Source: Burkholderia thailandensis E264 (GTDB lineage Bacteria; Pseudomonadota; Gammaproteobacteria; Burkholderiales; Burkholderiaceae). From it: a DNA stretch of 64,000 nucleotides. The notes under the pieces were generated by a model. That model was not told where the DNA came from, did no database searches, and was given only the letters and a program-made list of their open reading frames with translations. The position numbers and the translations under genes are program-made. The stretch lies in contig NC_007651.1 in assembly GCF_000012365.1 (NCBI RefSeq), positions 930,001 through 994,000 of the forward strand, in the 5' to 3' direction. Within the stretch, counting starts at the first letter, position 1; the number at the start of each line of letters is the position of its first letter. Shown one piece after another: positions 39,301 through 47,637 of the stretch.

Positions 39301-40442
39301 AGGGCGTGCAACTGAAGGACGGGATCGTGCGCGTGAAGCTGACCGAAAACCTCGTCGAGTTTCAGCAGGTCGAGTTCCACGGCGGCGACGGCACGCTGCG
39401 CGCGATCGGCCGCGTGCGGCTCGACGGCAGCGAGCCGGACCTGACGGCGAGCATCGTCGCCGACAAGCTCGAGCTCTTCGCCGCGCCGGACCGCAAGCTG
39501 TCGCTGTCGGGCAAGGCGGTCGTCGAGAACGACGCGCCGCGCGGCGGCATCGCGATCAACGGCAAGTTCACCGTCGATCGCGCGCTGTTCGACTTGCCGG
39601 AGGAGGCGGAGCCGCATCTGTCGGACGACGTCGTGATCGTGCGCCCGGGCAGCCTCGAGCGCGGCGGGACGAAGACGGGCACCGCGATCGCGAAGCCCGC
39701 GCCCGCGACCGACAAGCCCGCGCCGTCGCTCGCGCCGCGCGCGAACATCGACATCGGGCTCGGCCGCGACTTCCGCTTCAAGGGCCACGGCGCGGACTTG
39801 CGGCTCGCGGGCACGGTGACCGTGATGAGCGCGCCCGGCGTGCCGCTGCGCGCGGTCGGCAACGTGCGCGTGACGGAAGGCTCGACGTACACGTCGTTCG
39901 GCCGCAAGCTCGCGATCGAGAACGGCTTCTTCACGTTCAACGGGCCGGTGTCGAATCCGGGCATCAACATCCTCGCGATGCGCCGCAACCAGGAGGTCGA
40001 GGCGGGCGTGCAGGTGACGGGCACCGTGCAGTCGCCGAGCGTGAAGCTCGTGTCCGAGCCGAACGTGAACGACAACGAGAAGCTGTCGTGGCTCTTGTTC
40101 GGCCACGGCACGGACCAGGGCAACAACCTCGGCCAGCAGAACGCGATGACGACGGCGCTCGCGCTGCTCGGCAGCGCGACCGGCAAGCGCGTCGCGCAGA
40201 CGGTCGGGCTCGACGAGGTGTCGGTCGGCCGCAGCGATGTCGGGCTGACCGATCCGCAAGTCGTGCTCGTGTCGAAGGCGATCAACGAACGCTTCGTGCT
40301 CGGCTACGAGCAGGGGCTGCAGTCGGCGAGCAACGCGTTCAAGGCCACGATCAACCTCACGCGGTTCTGGGCGATCTCCGCTTACGGCGGCACGTTCCAG
40401 GGCGTCGACCTCAACTACACGCGGCGCTTCGATCGCTGGTGA
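36339..40442 (+). CDS. tamB: translocation and assembly module protein TamB
   Basis: This 1367-residue inner-membrane-anchored AsmA/TamB (DUF490) protein spans the periplasm to TamA. A cytoplasmic Pro/Arg-rich 35 residues precedes one membrane anchor (LAWTTLALVVLVAATAGALF). Long beta-rich repeats follow, with the DUF490 domain at the end (GGTFQGVDLNYTRRFDRW). A Lys/Gly/Ala-rich insertion lies near residues 505-545. Start ATG 36339 is preferred over an in-frame TTG at 36315 inside tamA. A very long minus-strand open frame opposite it is a composition artefact. Confidence 0.94.
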   Translation: MTKDVSEPTSPDAPDRGAPGGPREPAPNRRRSGGARALAALAWTTLALVVLVAATAGALFAAATTERGTQLAWHAAVRLLGGRLAGTLEGGALATGVRIRQLAWTSPDGTGTEVRIDRVAGRWALTRAPWRLSIASLRAGTIDVRVAPSPPSPTVMPKDLQLPLQLVIDDLRFDKLLIREAGSTTELDNLIFRGASDGRRHDATLERLDTPFGALTANVRLDGVRPFAIDGGATYAGKLSGEPVDARARVSGSLEALVADLDASGMKLAGRAHVEAAPFSDVPLTRASIVFDHVNPRALSPGAPVADLAVRAQLEPAAPDPKTPKAFVVAGPVSIVNAKPGALGDERLPLVDAHANVRLDAHAQRIDALAVRTIRDGSVTGGGALANGRGKFDLKVANLDLNAFVAALRPMRLAGPVGVALEPGAQTIDFDLADAKLALGAKAKIRFDAKQTTIADARVTAGKGRIELAGTLKHDARSTYDLKAKLVDFDPLALAASGAPSGAKAGGGKGASGAKGVRNARGKQPAKGGAITARAGGPRAGTARVNGTLAATGALAPGFSTKAQFKLGDSVYDGLPMTGEGTVQMAGARVLPSSANLSIAGNQVDLRGSFGAPGDRLRFKVDAPQLERLGFGLAGLVRANGELTGSFAHPNVIADYTATGVVFGSNRIGAAQGRVDIRDGAKGALVFTADANDIALGAISLKTLSAHLNGTRAKHTFDAAAVGIAEGRVINLAVAANGGIVEARDGMRWDGTVTRLSNLGTPSISLDAPLTISAGAQRVTLGAAKLSVEGATLDLKSFALERGKLRTAGAITNLSVARALEIRAELTGKRSPLRTDLILDGDWDITLGDTAAGYAQIKRRSGDVTVETGRGVASLGITALSARAAFAPGNRLNATALARATRIGTLDANVVVPFALRDGVFGVAEDGPLTGRIDADVPALQSTGGLFGPSYLLDGRAALKLSVAGTPAKPKLSGMLTGDNLSATLVDQGVQLKDGIVRVKLTENLVEFQQVEFHGGDGTLRAIGRVRLDGSEPDLTASIVADKLELFAAPDRKLSLSGKAVVENDAPRGGIAINGKFTVDRALFDLPEEAEPHLSDDVVIVRPGSLERGGTKTGTAIAKPAPATDKPAPSLAPRANIDIGLGRDFRFKGHGADLRLAGTVTVMSAPGVPLRAVGNVRVTEGSTYTSFGRKLAIENGFFTFNGPVSNPGINILAMRRNQEVEAGVQVTGTVQSPSVKLVSEPNVNDNEKLSWLLFGHGTDQGNNLGQQNAMTTALALLGSATGKRVAQTVGLDEVSVGRSDVGLTDPQVVLVSKAINERFVLGYEQGLQSASNAFKATINLTRFWAISAYGGTFQGVDLNYTRRFDRW

Positions 40443-40446
40443 TAAT

Positions 40447-40484
40447 GCGGCAAGCGCCGGCCTCGCGCGGCCGGCGCTTGCCGC
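40447..40484. terminator. perfect 16-bp hairpin after tamB
   Basis: The stem GCGGCAAGCGCCGGCC (40447-40462) pairs perfectly with 40469-40484 around a TCGCGC loop, 4 bases after the tamB stop. No U tract follows, so it may be an RNA-protecting or weak terminator hairpin rather than a standard rho-independent one. Confidence 0.6.
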
Positions 40485-40529
40485 CGCGCGCGACGTGCGC
40501 AGGGCGTGCGGCGCGCGTTCGCGCCCCGC

Positions 40530-40557
40530 TTGACATTCATCCGAAATATTCTAATTT
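40530..40557 (+). promoter_or_regulatory. sigma-70-like promoter of the oxidase/methyltransferase pair
   Basis: A consensus -35 TTGACA (40530-40535) is followed after 16 bases by TAATTT (40552-40557), in a short AT-rich island within GC-rich DNA. This gives a leader of about 200 bases before ATG 40765. Confidence 0.6.
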
Positions 40558-40764
40558 GAGGAAGTCGATCTTCACGTCGTCGCGTCGGCGGCCGACGCGC
40601 GCGTGAGCGCGCACGCCCGATGCAGCGATGTTCACGGGGAAGATCACTGCCGCTTTTCGCACGGTATCGCGCGCGTGCGTCGACGCGTGTCGCCGCCGCG
40701 ATCGTTCGTGATGCAGACGGAAAATATCGTCGACGAAACGGCATCGACACGAGGGCGCATACCG

Positions 40765-41475
40765 ATGAAAACCGTGCTGACCCACATCATGCGCCGAAAG
40801 CAGTGGTACGCGACGCTGCCGCTCTTCGCCTCGCTGCGCGACGAGCGCGTGCCGCCGCAAGTGCGGCTTGGCTTCATGCCCGCGTTCGCATTCTTCGTCA
40901 TGGCGTTCGGCGATCTGAATCGCTATCTGCTGCGCAAGGAGCCGACGGACGATCCGCATCAGGCGCGCGTCAACGCGCACACGCGCGAAGACGATCATCA
41001 TTGGACGTGGTTCCTCGAGGATATCGAGAAGCTCGGCTGGAGCCGCGCGACCACGATGACCGATGCGCTGCGCACGCTATGGAGCGAAGACACGCACCGC
41101 TGCCGTTTGCTGATGTACGAGCTGTGCGCGATCGTCGACGCGGCCGACGGTGTCGAGCGGCTGGCGATCGTCGAGGCGATCGAGGAAACCGGTCACGTGC
41201 TGTTCGCGCTCACGACGCGGCTCGCCGACGAGGTGCAGGCGCAGACGGGGCGCGAGCTGCGATACATGGGCGCGTATCACTTCGCGCGCGAGAATGGTCA
41301 CGTGCGCAACGGCGAGCATGCGCAATGGACCGGTATCGAGCTCGACGCTGCGAAGCGGCGGCGCTGCGTCGCGCTCGTCGACCGGGTGTTCGACGCATTC
41401 GCCGCTTGGACGCACGAAGCGGCACGCGAGATCGACCGCGTCGCGATGCCGCCGTTCGTGCAGGAAACGCCATGA
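40765..41475 (+). CDS. His/Glu-rich protein, possible haem-oxygenase-like di-metal oxidase
   Basis: I do not recognise an exact family. The 236-residue, mostly helical, cytoplasmic protein has three His/Glu clusters: HTREDDHHW (72-80), EAIEETGH (137-144) and HFARENGHV (172-180) with H185. Such spacing on successive helices resembles haem-oxygenase-like di-iron oxidases (UndA/SznF/TenA-like folds); this is inference. Its stop overlaps the O-methyltransferase start (ATGA), which suggests a shared small-molecule pathway. Start: ATG 40765 has GAGGG 9 bases upstream; ATG 40711 would add 18 residues but has no ribosome site. Confidence 0.7.
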   Translation: MKTVLTHIMRRKQWYATLPLFASLRDERVPPQVRLGFMPAFAFFVMAFGDLNRYLLRKEPTDDPHQARVNAHTREDDHHWTWFLEDIEKLGWSRATTMTDALRTLWSEDTHRCRLLMYELCAIVDAADGVERLAIVEAIEETGHVLFALTTRLADEVQAQTGRELRYMGAYHFARENGHVRNGEHAQWTGIELDAAKRRRCVALVDRVFDAFAAWTHEAAREIDRVAMPPFVQETP

Positions 41476-42485
41476 CGCGCGCGCTTCCCCGCTACGACGA
41501 CGCCGCCGCATTCGACGTCGCGGCGAATCTGTTCGTCTATCCGGCGATGCTGATCGCGCATCGGTTGGGCTTGTTCGACCGGCTGGGCGAGCGCGCGCGC
41601 ACGCTCGGCGAAATCGGCGCCGCGCTCGGTCTTGCGCGGCGGCCCGCCGAGGCGCTCGTCAACGCATCGGTCGCGCTCGGCTTCGTGCGGCGCGACGGCG
41701 ATCGCTTCGCGCTGACCGCGCGCGCGCAAGAATTGCTGCTGCCGGCGAGCCGTCAGTATTTCGGCGCGTTCTGGGACTTGATGTACGACAACGGCGACAC
41801 ATTCTCGATCGCCGGCCTCGAAGCCGCGCTGCGGCGCGATGCGCCGCGCGCGTATGGCGAGACGGACATCTTCGATTCGCATCAGCAGCATGCGGAACTC
41901 GGCATGCGCTTCATGCGCGCGATGGAAAGCCTGAGTGCGTCGCACGCGATGGTGTGGCCGACGAAGCTCGACCTCGCGCGGCATCGCGTGATGCTCGACG
42001 TCGGCGGCGGCTCGGGGGCGAACGCGGTCGGCGCGCTGTCCGCGTGGCCGTCGCTGCACGCGGTGCTGTTCGATTTGCCGGCCGTCTGCGAGCTCGGCGC
42101 GACGTTCGTCGACGCGCGCTGGCGCGAGCGCGTCACGCTGCATCCGGGCGACATGTGGCGCGATCCGTTTCCGGCGGCCGATCTGCATTTCTACTCGAAC
42201 ATCTTTCACGACTGGCCGGCCGACAGGAACGCGGCGCTCGCGCGCAAGAGCTTCGATGCGCTGCCGCGCGGCGGGCGCATCGTGGTGCACGAGGTGCTGT
42301 ATCGCGACGACAAGGGCGGGCCGCTCGCCGCGGCAGGATACAGCCTGATGATGATCGGCTGGACGCAGGGCGAGCAGTACACGTCGCATGAGGTGTCGGC
42401 GATGCTCGCCGACGCAGGTTTCGCGTCGATCGAGACGATTCCGAGTTTCGGGTATTCCAGTCTCGTGACGGGGGTGAAGCCGTGA
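41472..42485 (+). CDS. SAM-dependent O-methyltransferase (Methyltransf_2 type)
   Basis: This 337-residue enzyme has an N-terminal winged-helix dimerisation domain (LFVYPAMLIAHRLGLFDRLG). The catalytic domain shows motif I LDVGGGSGANAVG and the region SNIFHDWPADRNAALARK, with the HDW catalytic His/Asp pair of this family. Relatives methylate hydroxyl groups of phenolics, polyketides and tailoring intermediates. It is translationally coupled to the oxidase-like gene upstream; no biosynthetic backbone gene (PKS/NRPS) is nearby. Confidence 0.88.
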   Translation: MTRALPRYDDAAAFDVAANLFVYPAMLIAHRLGLFDRLGERARTLGEIGAALGLARRPAEALVNASVALGFVRRDGDRFALTARAQELLLPASRQYFGAFWDLMYDNGDTFSIAGLEAALRRDAPRAYGETDIFDSHQQHAELGMRFMRAMESLSASHAMVWPTKLDLARHRVMLDVGGGSGANAVGALSAWPSLHAVLFDLPAVCELGATFVDARWRERVTLHPGDMWRDPFPAADLHFYSNIFHDWPADRNAALARKSFDALPRGGRIVVHEVLYRDDKGGPLAAAGYSLMMIGWTQGEQYTSHEVSAMLADAGFASIETIPSFGYSSLVTGVKP

Positions 42486-42695
42486 CGGCGGCGCGCGTCG
42501 GCGTCGCGGGCGTGAGGGGCGGGTGACGCTCGCGAAGCGCGCGGCATCGCATCACGCGCATTGCGCGGAGGGCGGAGAGCGGAGAGCGGAGGCGGAGGGC
42601 GACCTCGTGCGATTCGGCGGCCTCGCAACTTCGTGGCTTCGCTTGATGTCGTGACCTCGCGCGATGCGATGGCGCCGGCACTCGCGCAAAGCGCG

Positions 42696-42717
42696 AAGGG
42701 CCGCTTGCGCGGCCCTT
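42696..42717. terminator. hairpin between convergent methyltransferase and metG
   Basis: A 9-bp stem, AAGGGCCGC (42696-42704) with GCGGCCCTT (42709-42717), has a TTGC loop. It lies between two convergent genes. U tracts on either side are weak, so terminator function is plausible but unproven. Confidence 0.5.
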
Positions 42718-42742
42718 GCGGAAGCGTCGCGGCGATGCGCGC

Positions 42743-44899
42743 TTACTTCACGCGCATGCCGGGCTTCGCGCCGCTGTGCGGCTCGAGGATGTAGAGGCCC
42801 GGCTCGGCCTTCTCGTCGGCTGCCGACGCGGCGAGCACCATCCCCTCGGACAGGCCGAACTTCATCTTGCGCGGCGCGAGGTTCGCGACCATCACGGTCA
42901 GCTTGCCGACGAGCTGCTCGGGCTGGTACGCGGACTTGATGCCGGAGAACACGTTGCGGGTCTTCTCCTCGCCGACGTCGAGCGTGAGCTGCAGCAGTTT
43001 GTCCGAGCCTTCGACCGCCTGGCACGCGACGATCTTCGCGATGCGCAGATCGATCTTCGCGAAATCGTCGATCGAGATGAACGGCGATGCTTCGTCGTCG
43101 GCGCTCGCTGCATTCGCGGCTTTCGCGCTTTTCGCGGCCTTCGCGCCGTTGCCGTTCGTCGCGCCGGCCGCGTCGGCCGCCGCGGCGCCTTGCAGCGAGC
43201 TGCGGTTCGCCGCGAGGAGCGCGTCGATCTGCTTCGGATCGACGCGGGTCATCAGATGCTGATACGCGCGGATCGGCTGCTCGGACGACAGCGGCTTGTT
43301 CGCGTCGGCCCACGTGAGCGGCGCGATGCCGAGGAACGCTTCGACGCCTTCCGCGACGCGCGGCAGCACGGGCTTGAGTGCGAGCGACAGCAGGCGGAAC
43401 GCCTCGAGGCTCACAGTGCAGGTTTCGTGCAGCGCGACCGCGTTCGCCGGGTCCTTCGCGAGCTCCCACGGCTTTGCGGTGTCGACATAGCCGTTGACCG
43501 CATCCGCGAGCTCCATCGTCTGGCGCAGCGCGCGGCCGTACTCGCGCGCCTCGTAGTGCGCGGCGATCTGCGGGATCGCGTCGCGCAGCGTCACGAGAAG
43601 CGGATGATTCGTCGCGCTCGCCTGCACGCGGCCGTCGAAGCGCTTGATCAGGAAGCCGGCCGCGCGGCTCGCGATGTTCACGTACTTGCCGACGAGGTCG
43701 CTATTGACGCGCGCCTGGAAGTCCTCGAGGTTCAGGTCGATGTCTTCCATCGTCGCGTTCAGCTTCGCGGCGAAGTAGTAGCGCAGCCATTCGGGGTTCA
43801 GGCCCGCGTCGATGTAGCTCTGCGCGGTGATGAACGTGCCGCGCGACTTCGACATCTTCGCGCCGTCGACCGTCAGGAAGCCGTGCGCGAACACGTTGGT
43901 CGGCGTGCGGTGGCCCGAGAACTCGAGCATCGCGGGCCAGAACAGCGTGTGGAAGTACAGGATGTCCTTGCCGATGAAGTGATACTGCTCGGTCGTCGAA
44001 TCCTTGCTGATCCACGCGTCGAAATCGAGGCCGCGCCGCTCGCACAGGTTCTTGAAGCTCGCGTAGTAGCCGACGGGCGCGTCGAGCCACACGTAGAAGT
44101 ACTTGCCCGGCGCGCCGGGAATCTCGAAGCCGAAGTACGGCGCGTCGCGCGAGATGTCCCAGTCGGCGAGCTTCGCCTCGCCCGCGTCGCCGAGCCATTC
44201 GCGCATCTTGTTGGTCGCCTCGGGCTGCGCGAGGCCGCTCACCCATTCGCGCAGGAACGCCTCGCAGCGCGGGTCGGACAGGCGGAAGAAGTGGTGCGTC
44301 GACGTCTTGCGCACGGGCGTCGCACCCGAGACGACCGAGTACGGGTTGACGAGGTCGGTCGGCTGGTACGTCGTGCCGCACACCTCGCAACTGTCGCCGT
44401 ACTGATCCTTCGCGTGGCATTTCGGGCATTCGCCCTTGATGAAGCGATCCGGCAGGAACATTTGCTTGACGGGGTCGTACGCCTGCTCGATCTCGCGCTC
44501 GGCGATGAACCCCGCCTCCTTCAACGCGAGATAGATCTTCTCGCTGAGCACGCGGTTCTCGTCCGAATCGGTCGTGTAGAAATTGTCGAACGAAACGCCG
44601 AAGCTGTCGAAATCGCGCTTGTGCTCGCGCCACACGCGCTCGATCAACTGCTTCGGGCTCACGCCTTCCTGTTCGGCGCGCAGCATGACGGGCGTGCCGT
44701 GCGTGTCGTCCGCACCGATGTAGTAGATCTCGTGGCCATGCATTCGCATCGTCCGCGCCCAGATGTCGGTCTGGATGTACTCGACCAGGTGGCCGATGTG
44801 AATCTGCCCGTTCGCATAGGGCAGCGCGGACGTGACGAGGATCTGGCGGCGGCCTTGCGGCGCGCCGGCCTGCACGGGGTGGAGGTCGGATGCGGACAT
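42743..44899 (-). CDS. metG: methionyl-tRNA synthetase MetG
   Basis: This enzyme charges initiator and elongator tRNA-Met. From ATG 44899 it is 718 residues with HIGH ([13 protein letters not shown]), a zinc knuckle ([18 protein letters not shown]), KMSKS ([13 protein letters not shown]) and an anticodon-binding helical domain. A Gly/Ala/Lys/Asn-rich linker then leads to a C-terminal EMAP/Trbp111-type tRNA-binding domain ([20 protein letters not shown]). The upstream open extension of 52 residues is Arg/Ala-rich noise. Confidence 0.97.
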   Translation of the reverse strand: MSASDLHPVQAGAPQGRRQILVTSALPYANGQIHIGHLVEYIQTDIWARTMRMHGHEIYYIGADDTHGTPVMLRAEQEGVSPKQLIERVWREHKRDFDSFGVSFDNFYTTDSDENRVLSEKIYLALKEAGFIAEREIEQAYDPVKQMFLPDRFIKGECPKCHAKDQYGDSCEVCGTTYQPTDLVNPYSVVSGATPVRKTSTHHFFRLSDPRCEAFLREWVSGLAQPEATNKMREWLGDAGEAKLADWDISRDAPYFGFEIPGAPGKYFYVWLDAPVGYYASFKNLCERRGLDFDAWISKDSTTEQYHFIGKDILYFHTLFWPAMLEFSGHRTPTNVFAHGFLTVDGAKMSKSRGTFITAQSYIDAGLNPEWLRYYFAAKLNATMEDIDLNLEDFQARVNSDLVGKYVNIASRAAGFLIKRFDGRVQASATNHPLLVTLRDAIPQIAAHYEAREYGRALRQTMELADAVNGYVDTAKPWELAKDPANAVALHETCTVSLEAFRLLSLALKPVLPRVAEGVEAFLGIAPLTWADANKPLSSEQPIRAYQHLMTRVDPKQIDALLAANRSSLQGAAAADAAGATNGNGAKAAKSAKAANAASADDEASPFISIDDFAKIDLRIAKIVACQAVEGSDKLLQLTLDVGEEKTRNVFSGIKSAYQPEQLVGKLTVMVANLAPRKMKFGLSEGMVLAASAADEKAEPGLYILEPHSGAKPGMRVK

Positions 44900-45392
44900 A
44901 GGGTCTCTGAAGGGACTGCTTGCGGAAAATCGTAGGGAAGCTGCGATTCTAGCAGGGCGGCCGGCCGCCGACGTGCGGGCGGGCCGCGTGCGGCCGCACT
45001 CGCCGCGCGGGGCGGCGGTCTCGCGCACGGCGGCGGCGCTTCGCGCGGATGTCACGAAGCGTAATAACTTGCGAATTGAAAGATTTGGACGGGGCGGCTA
45101 GATTGATGCCGGCAATGCGGTGCCGAACAGCGCCGGAGAGACGGAAGGGATGTTGCGTTGCAGCGTGCGAATGCGCGGACAAAAAACGCGGGCAAAAAAA
45201 ACCGGGGCGGACTTTGCCCCGGAGCAACAACGACAAGAGGAGAATGGTGACGCGCCGGCAGCACCAGTCACGTACCGTAAAGACAGACTACGCCGCTCGC
45301 AAGAAGTTCGAAAATTTTTTCGAGTTGTTACAAGCTGCCTCGAATGCCTTGTCCGGCGGGGCTCGGCGCGCCATTCTCCGAGTGGGTCGGAT
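44900..45392. other. intergenic, OmpA lipoprotein to metG
   Basis: This 493-base region holds the minus-strand terminator at 45194. An AT-rich block at 45055-45105 is likely to hold the metG promoter. Several short open frames cross it, but none has a recognisable domain or a good start. A stretch of As and Ts near 45310-45325 lies just beyond the OmpA gene end. Confidence 0.5.
45194..45222 (-). terminator. rho-independent terminator after the OmpA-like lipoprotein
   Basis: On the minus strand, a 7-bp stem CCGGGGC/GCCCCGG (45202-45222, 7-base loop) is followed by eight T (45201-45194). It lies 170 bases after the lipoprotein stop and before metG. Confidence 0.85.
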
Positions 45393-46040
45393 TTACTGCG
45401 CGGCTTGCGGTGCGCGCAGGTAGATCTCGACGCGGCGGTTTTGCGCGCGGCCGGCTTCCGTCGCGTTGTCGGCGATCGGGTTCGACGCGCCCATGCCTTG
45501 CGCCGACAGGCGGGTTGCCGCGACGCCGCGTTGCGCGAGCGCGTTCACGACGCTTTGCGCGCGATTCTGCGACAGCGTCTGGTTGTGCGCGGCCGAGCCC
45601 GTGCTGTCGGTGTAGCCGACGACCGATGCGGTGATCTGCGGGTTCTGGTTCAGCGTCGTCGCGAGGTCGTTCAGGAGCGGCGTGAAGGCCGGCGTGACCG
45701 CGTACTGGTCGGTCGCGAACGTGACCGAGCTCGGCACGTTCAGCTTGAGCGAGCCGTCCGGCTGCTCGGTGACCTGCGTGCCCGTCTGCTGCGCCGACGG
45801 CGCGAGCTTGTTCTTGATCGCTTGCCAGTTGTAACCCGTCACGCCGCCGACGAGCGCGCCGACGCCGGCGCCGATCGCCGCGCCCTTGCCGCCGCCAGCC
45901 AGCGCGCCGATGCCCGCGCCGAGTGCGGCGCCCGTGCCGGTGCCGACCGCCGTGTTCGTGCCTTGCTGGGTTGCGCAACCCGCCAGCAGGGCGCCGGCGA
46001 GAGCGAAAACGGACAAGCGCGTCGCGATTTTGGTATTCAT
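45393..46040 (-). CDS. glycine-zipper OmpA-family lipoprotein
   Basis: This 215-residue outer-membrane lipoprotein has signal and lipobox (SVFALAGALLAGC, acylated Cys about residue 22), then a Gly/Ala glycine-zipper segment (TGTGAALGAGIGALAGGGKG). A C-terminal OmpA peptidoglycan-binding domain follows (VGYTDSTGSAAHNQTLSQNR and NRRVEIYL). It resembles YiaD/OmpA-like proteins that tether the outer membrane to the wall. It needs Lgt processing. It has its own terminator and is a single-gene unit. Confidence 0.92.
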   Translation of the reverse strand: MNTKIATRLSVFALAGALLAGCATQQGTNTAVGTGTGAALGAGIGALAGGGKGAAIGAGVGALVGGVTGYNWQAIKNKLAPSAQQTGTQVTEQPDGSLKLNVPSSVTFATDQYAVTPAFTPLLNDLATTLNQNPQITASVVGYTDSTGSAAHNQTLSQNRAQSVVNALAQRGVAATRLSAQGMGASNPIADNATEAGRAQNRRVEIYLRAPQAAQ

Positions 46041-46416
46041 CTTGGTTTCCTCTCTTGAGTGACTCGACAAGAACAAAAAAGAACTGCTCTTTCGGCGGGG
46101 GCGACCCGCGCGCCGACGATCATGCAGGCGCGCGAGCGCCTCGATCCGTCCGGCGTCAGGTGCCGGGGCCGTCTTCATTGCGACAAGCCCCGTTCGCCAG
46201 GATGGCTGTTCGGACCGGGCGCGCCCCAGCCTCTACAATATAGGCGGTGTGGCCACCGATGTGGCCCCGAGGCGCGCCGCCCGCGAAGATTGCGCCGCAA
46301 GTCGGCTTTACGCAATGGCGTGCAATAAATTCTTTCACTTTTCTCGCTTTGCGCCCGGATATTTGAAGGTTATTGACCTTTTGGGCGATTTTAAGCGACG
46401 TTCCCACGGAGTTTCG
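46041..46416. promoter_or_regulatory. divergent promoter region, OmpA lipoprotein / apbC
   Basis: These 376 bases separate divergent genes. AT-rich blocks occur at 46050-46085 (OmpA side) and 46310-46400 (apbC side). A TTGACC at 46373-46378 could serve as a -35 for apbC, but the -10 is not clear. CACGGAG at 46405-46411 is the apbC ribosome site. Confidence 0.45.
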
Positions 46417-47505
46417 ATGAGTATCGACAGGGCGCTCGTCGACGCCGCACTCGCGGCAGTCGTCGACCCGAACACCGGCCGCCCGTATGCGGCGCACCGC
46501 GGCATCCGCAACGTGGCGATCGACGGCGACGCCGTGTCCGTCGACGTCGTGCTCGGCTATCCGGCCAAGAGCCAGTTCGACGATGCGCGCGCGCGCATCG
46601 CCGCCGCGCTCGCCGCAGTGCCGGGCGTGCGCGGCGTGCGCGTCGACGTATCGCAGGAAATCGTCGCGCATGCGGTGCAGCGCGGCGTGCAGTTGTTGCC
46701 GAACGTGAAGAACATCGTCGCGGTCGCGTCCGGCAAGGGCGGCGTCGGCAAGAGCACGACGGCCGTGAATCTTGCGCTCGCGCTTGCCGCGGAAGGCGCG
46801 TCGGTCGGCATTCTCGACGCCGACATCTACGGTCCGTCGCTGCCGACGATGCTCGGCATCCACGAACGGCCGGAGTCGCCCGACAACAAGTCGATGAACC
46901 CGCTCGTCGGCCACGGGCTGCAGGCGAACTCGATCGGCTTTCTGGTGGGCGAGGACAACCCGATGGTGTGGCGCGGCCCGATGGCGACGTCGGCGCTCGA
47001 GCAGCTCCTGCGCCAGACCAACTGGCGCGATCTCGACTACCTGATCGTCGACATGCCGCCCGGCACGGGCGACATCCAGCTCACGCTCGCGCAGCGCGTG
47101 CCGGTGACGGGCGCCGTGATCGTCACGACGCCGCAGGACATCGCGCTCCTCGACGCGAAAAAGGGCCTCAAGATGTTCGAGAAGGTCAGCATTCCGATTC
47201 TCGGCATCGTCGAGAACATGAGCATCCACGTGTGCTCGAACTGCGGGCACGAGGAGCACGTGTTCGGCGCGGGCGGCGCCGAGCGGATGGCGCAGGAATA
47301 CGGGGTTGCCGTGCTCGGCAGCCTGCCGCTCGACATCCGGATTCGCGAGCAGGCGGACAGCGGCGTGCCGACCGTCGTCGCGGACCCGAGCGGCAAGCTC
47401 GCCGAGCGCTACCGCGCGATCGCGCGCGGCGTCGCGATCGCAATCGCCGAGCGCGCGCGGGACATGTCGTCGAAGTTTCCGACGATCGTTGTTCAAAATA
47501 CGTAA
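46417..47505 (+). CDS. apbC: Fe-S cluster carrier ATPase ApbC (Mrp)
   Basis: This cytoplasmic P-loop NTPase carries and delivers [4Fe-4S] clusters. The 362 residues have an N-terminal MIP18/DUF59-like domain (LVDAALAAVVDPNTGR), deviant Walker A SGKGGVGKST, Walker B LIVDMPPGTGD, and the cluster-binding CxxC in HVCSNCGHEEHVFG. The ATG at 46417 gives the canonical start; longer upstream reading is non-conserved. Confidence 0.96.
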   Translation: MSIDRALVDAALAAVVDPNTGRPYAAHRGIRNVAIDGDAVSVDVVLGYPAKSQFDDARARIAAALAAVPGVRGVRVDVSQEIVAHAVQRGVQLLPNVKNIVAVASGKGGVGKSTTAVNLALALAAEGASVGILDADIYGPSLPTMLGIHERPESPDNKSMNPLVGHGLQANSIGFLVGEDNPMVWRGPMATSALEQLLRQTNWRDLDYLIVDMPPGTGDIQLTLAQRVPVTGAVIVTTPQDIALLDAKKGLKMFEKVSIPILGIVENMSIHVCSNCGHEEHVFGAGGAERMAQEYGVAVLGSLPLDIRIREQADSGVPTVVADPSGKLAERYRAIARGVAIAIAERARDMSSKFPTIVVQNT

Positions 47506-47637
47506 AATCCCGCGCCGGCCCGCGTCGTGCGGTGTTTGCGGCGCCGCGAGTCACGGTATCATGACGACTTTCCCGAAGGTCCCCCTTACCGGCCCGGCGG
47601 GCGCTCGCCAGAGCGTTCCGCCCGGCATGAGGATCGC

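Noticed and set aside
36330..40259. A 1309-codon open frame on the minus strand opposite tamB
   Set aside because: It is very rich in Arg, Ala, Glu and His and has no recognisable domain. It arises because codon-position GC bias in tamB keeps antisense stops rare; tamB itself has clear family motifs.
45049..45423. A 124-codon plus-strand open frame in the OmpA-metG gap
   Set aside because: It crosses the minus-strand terminator and the end of the lipoprotein gene, has no domain or ribosome site, and mixes compositions. It is probably chance.
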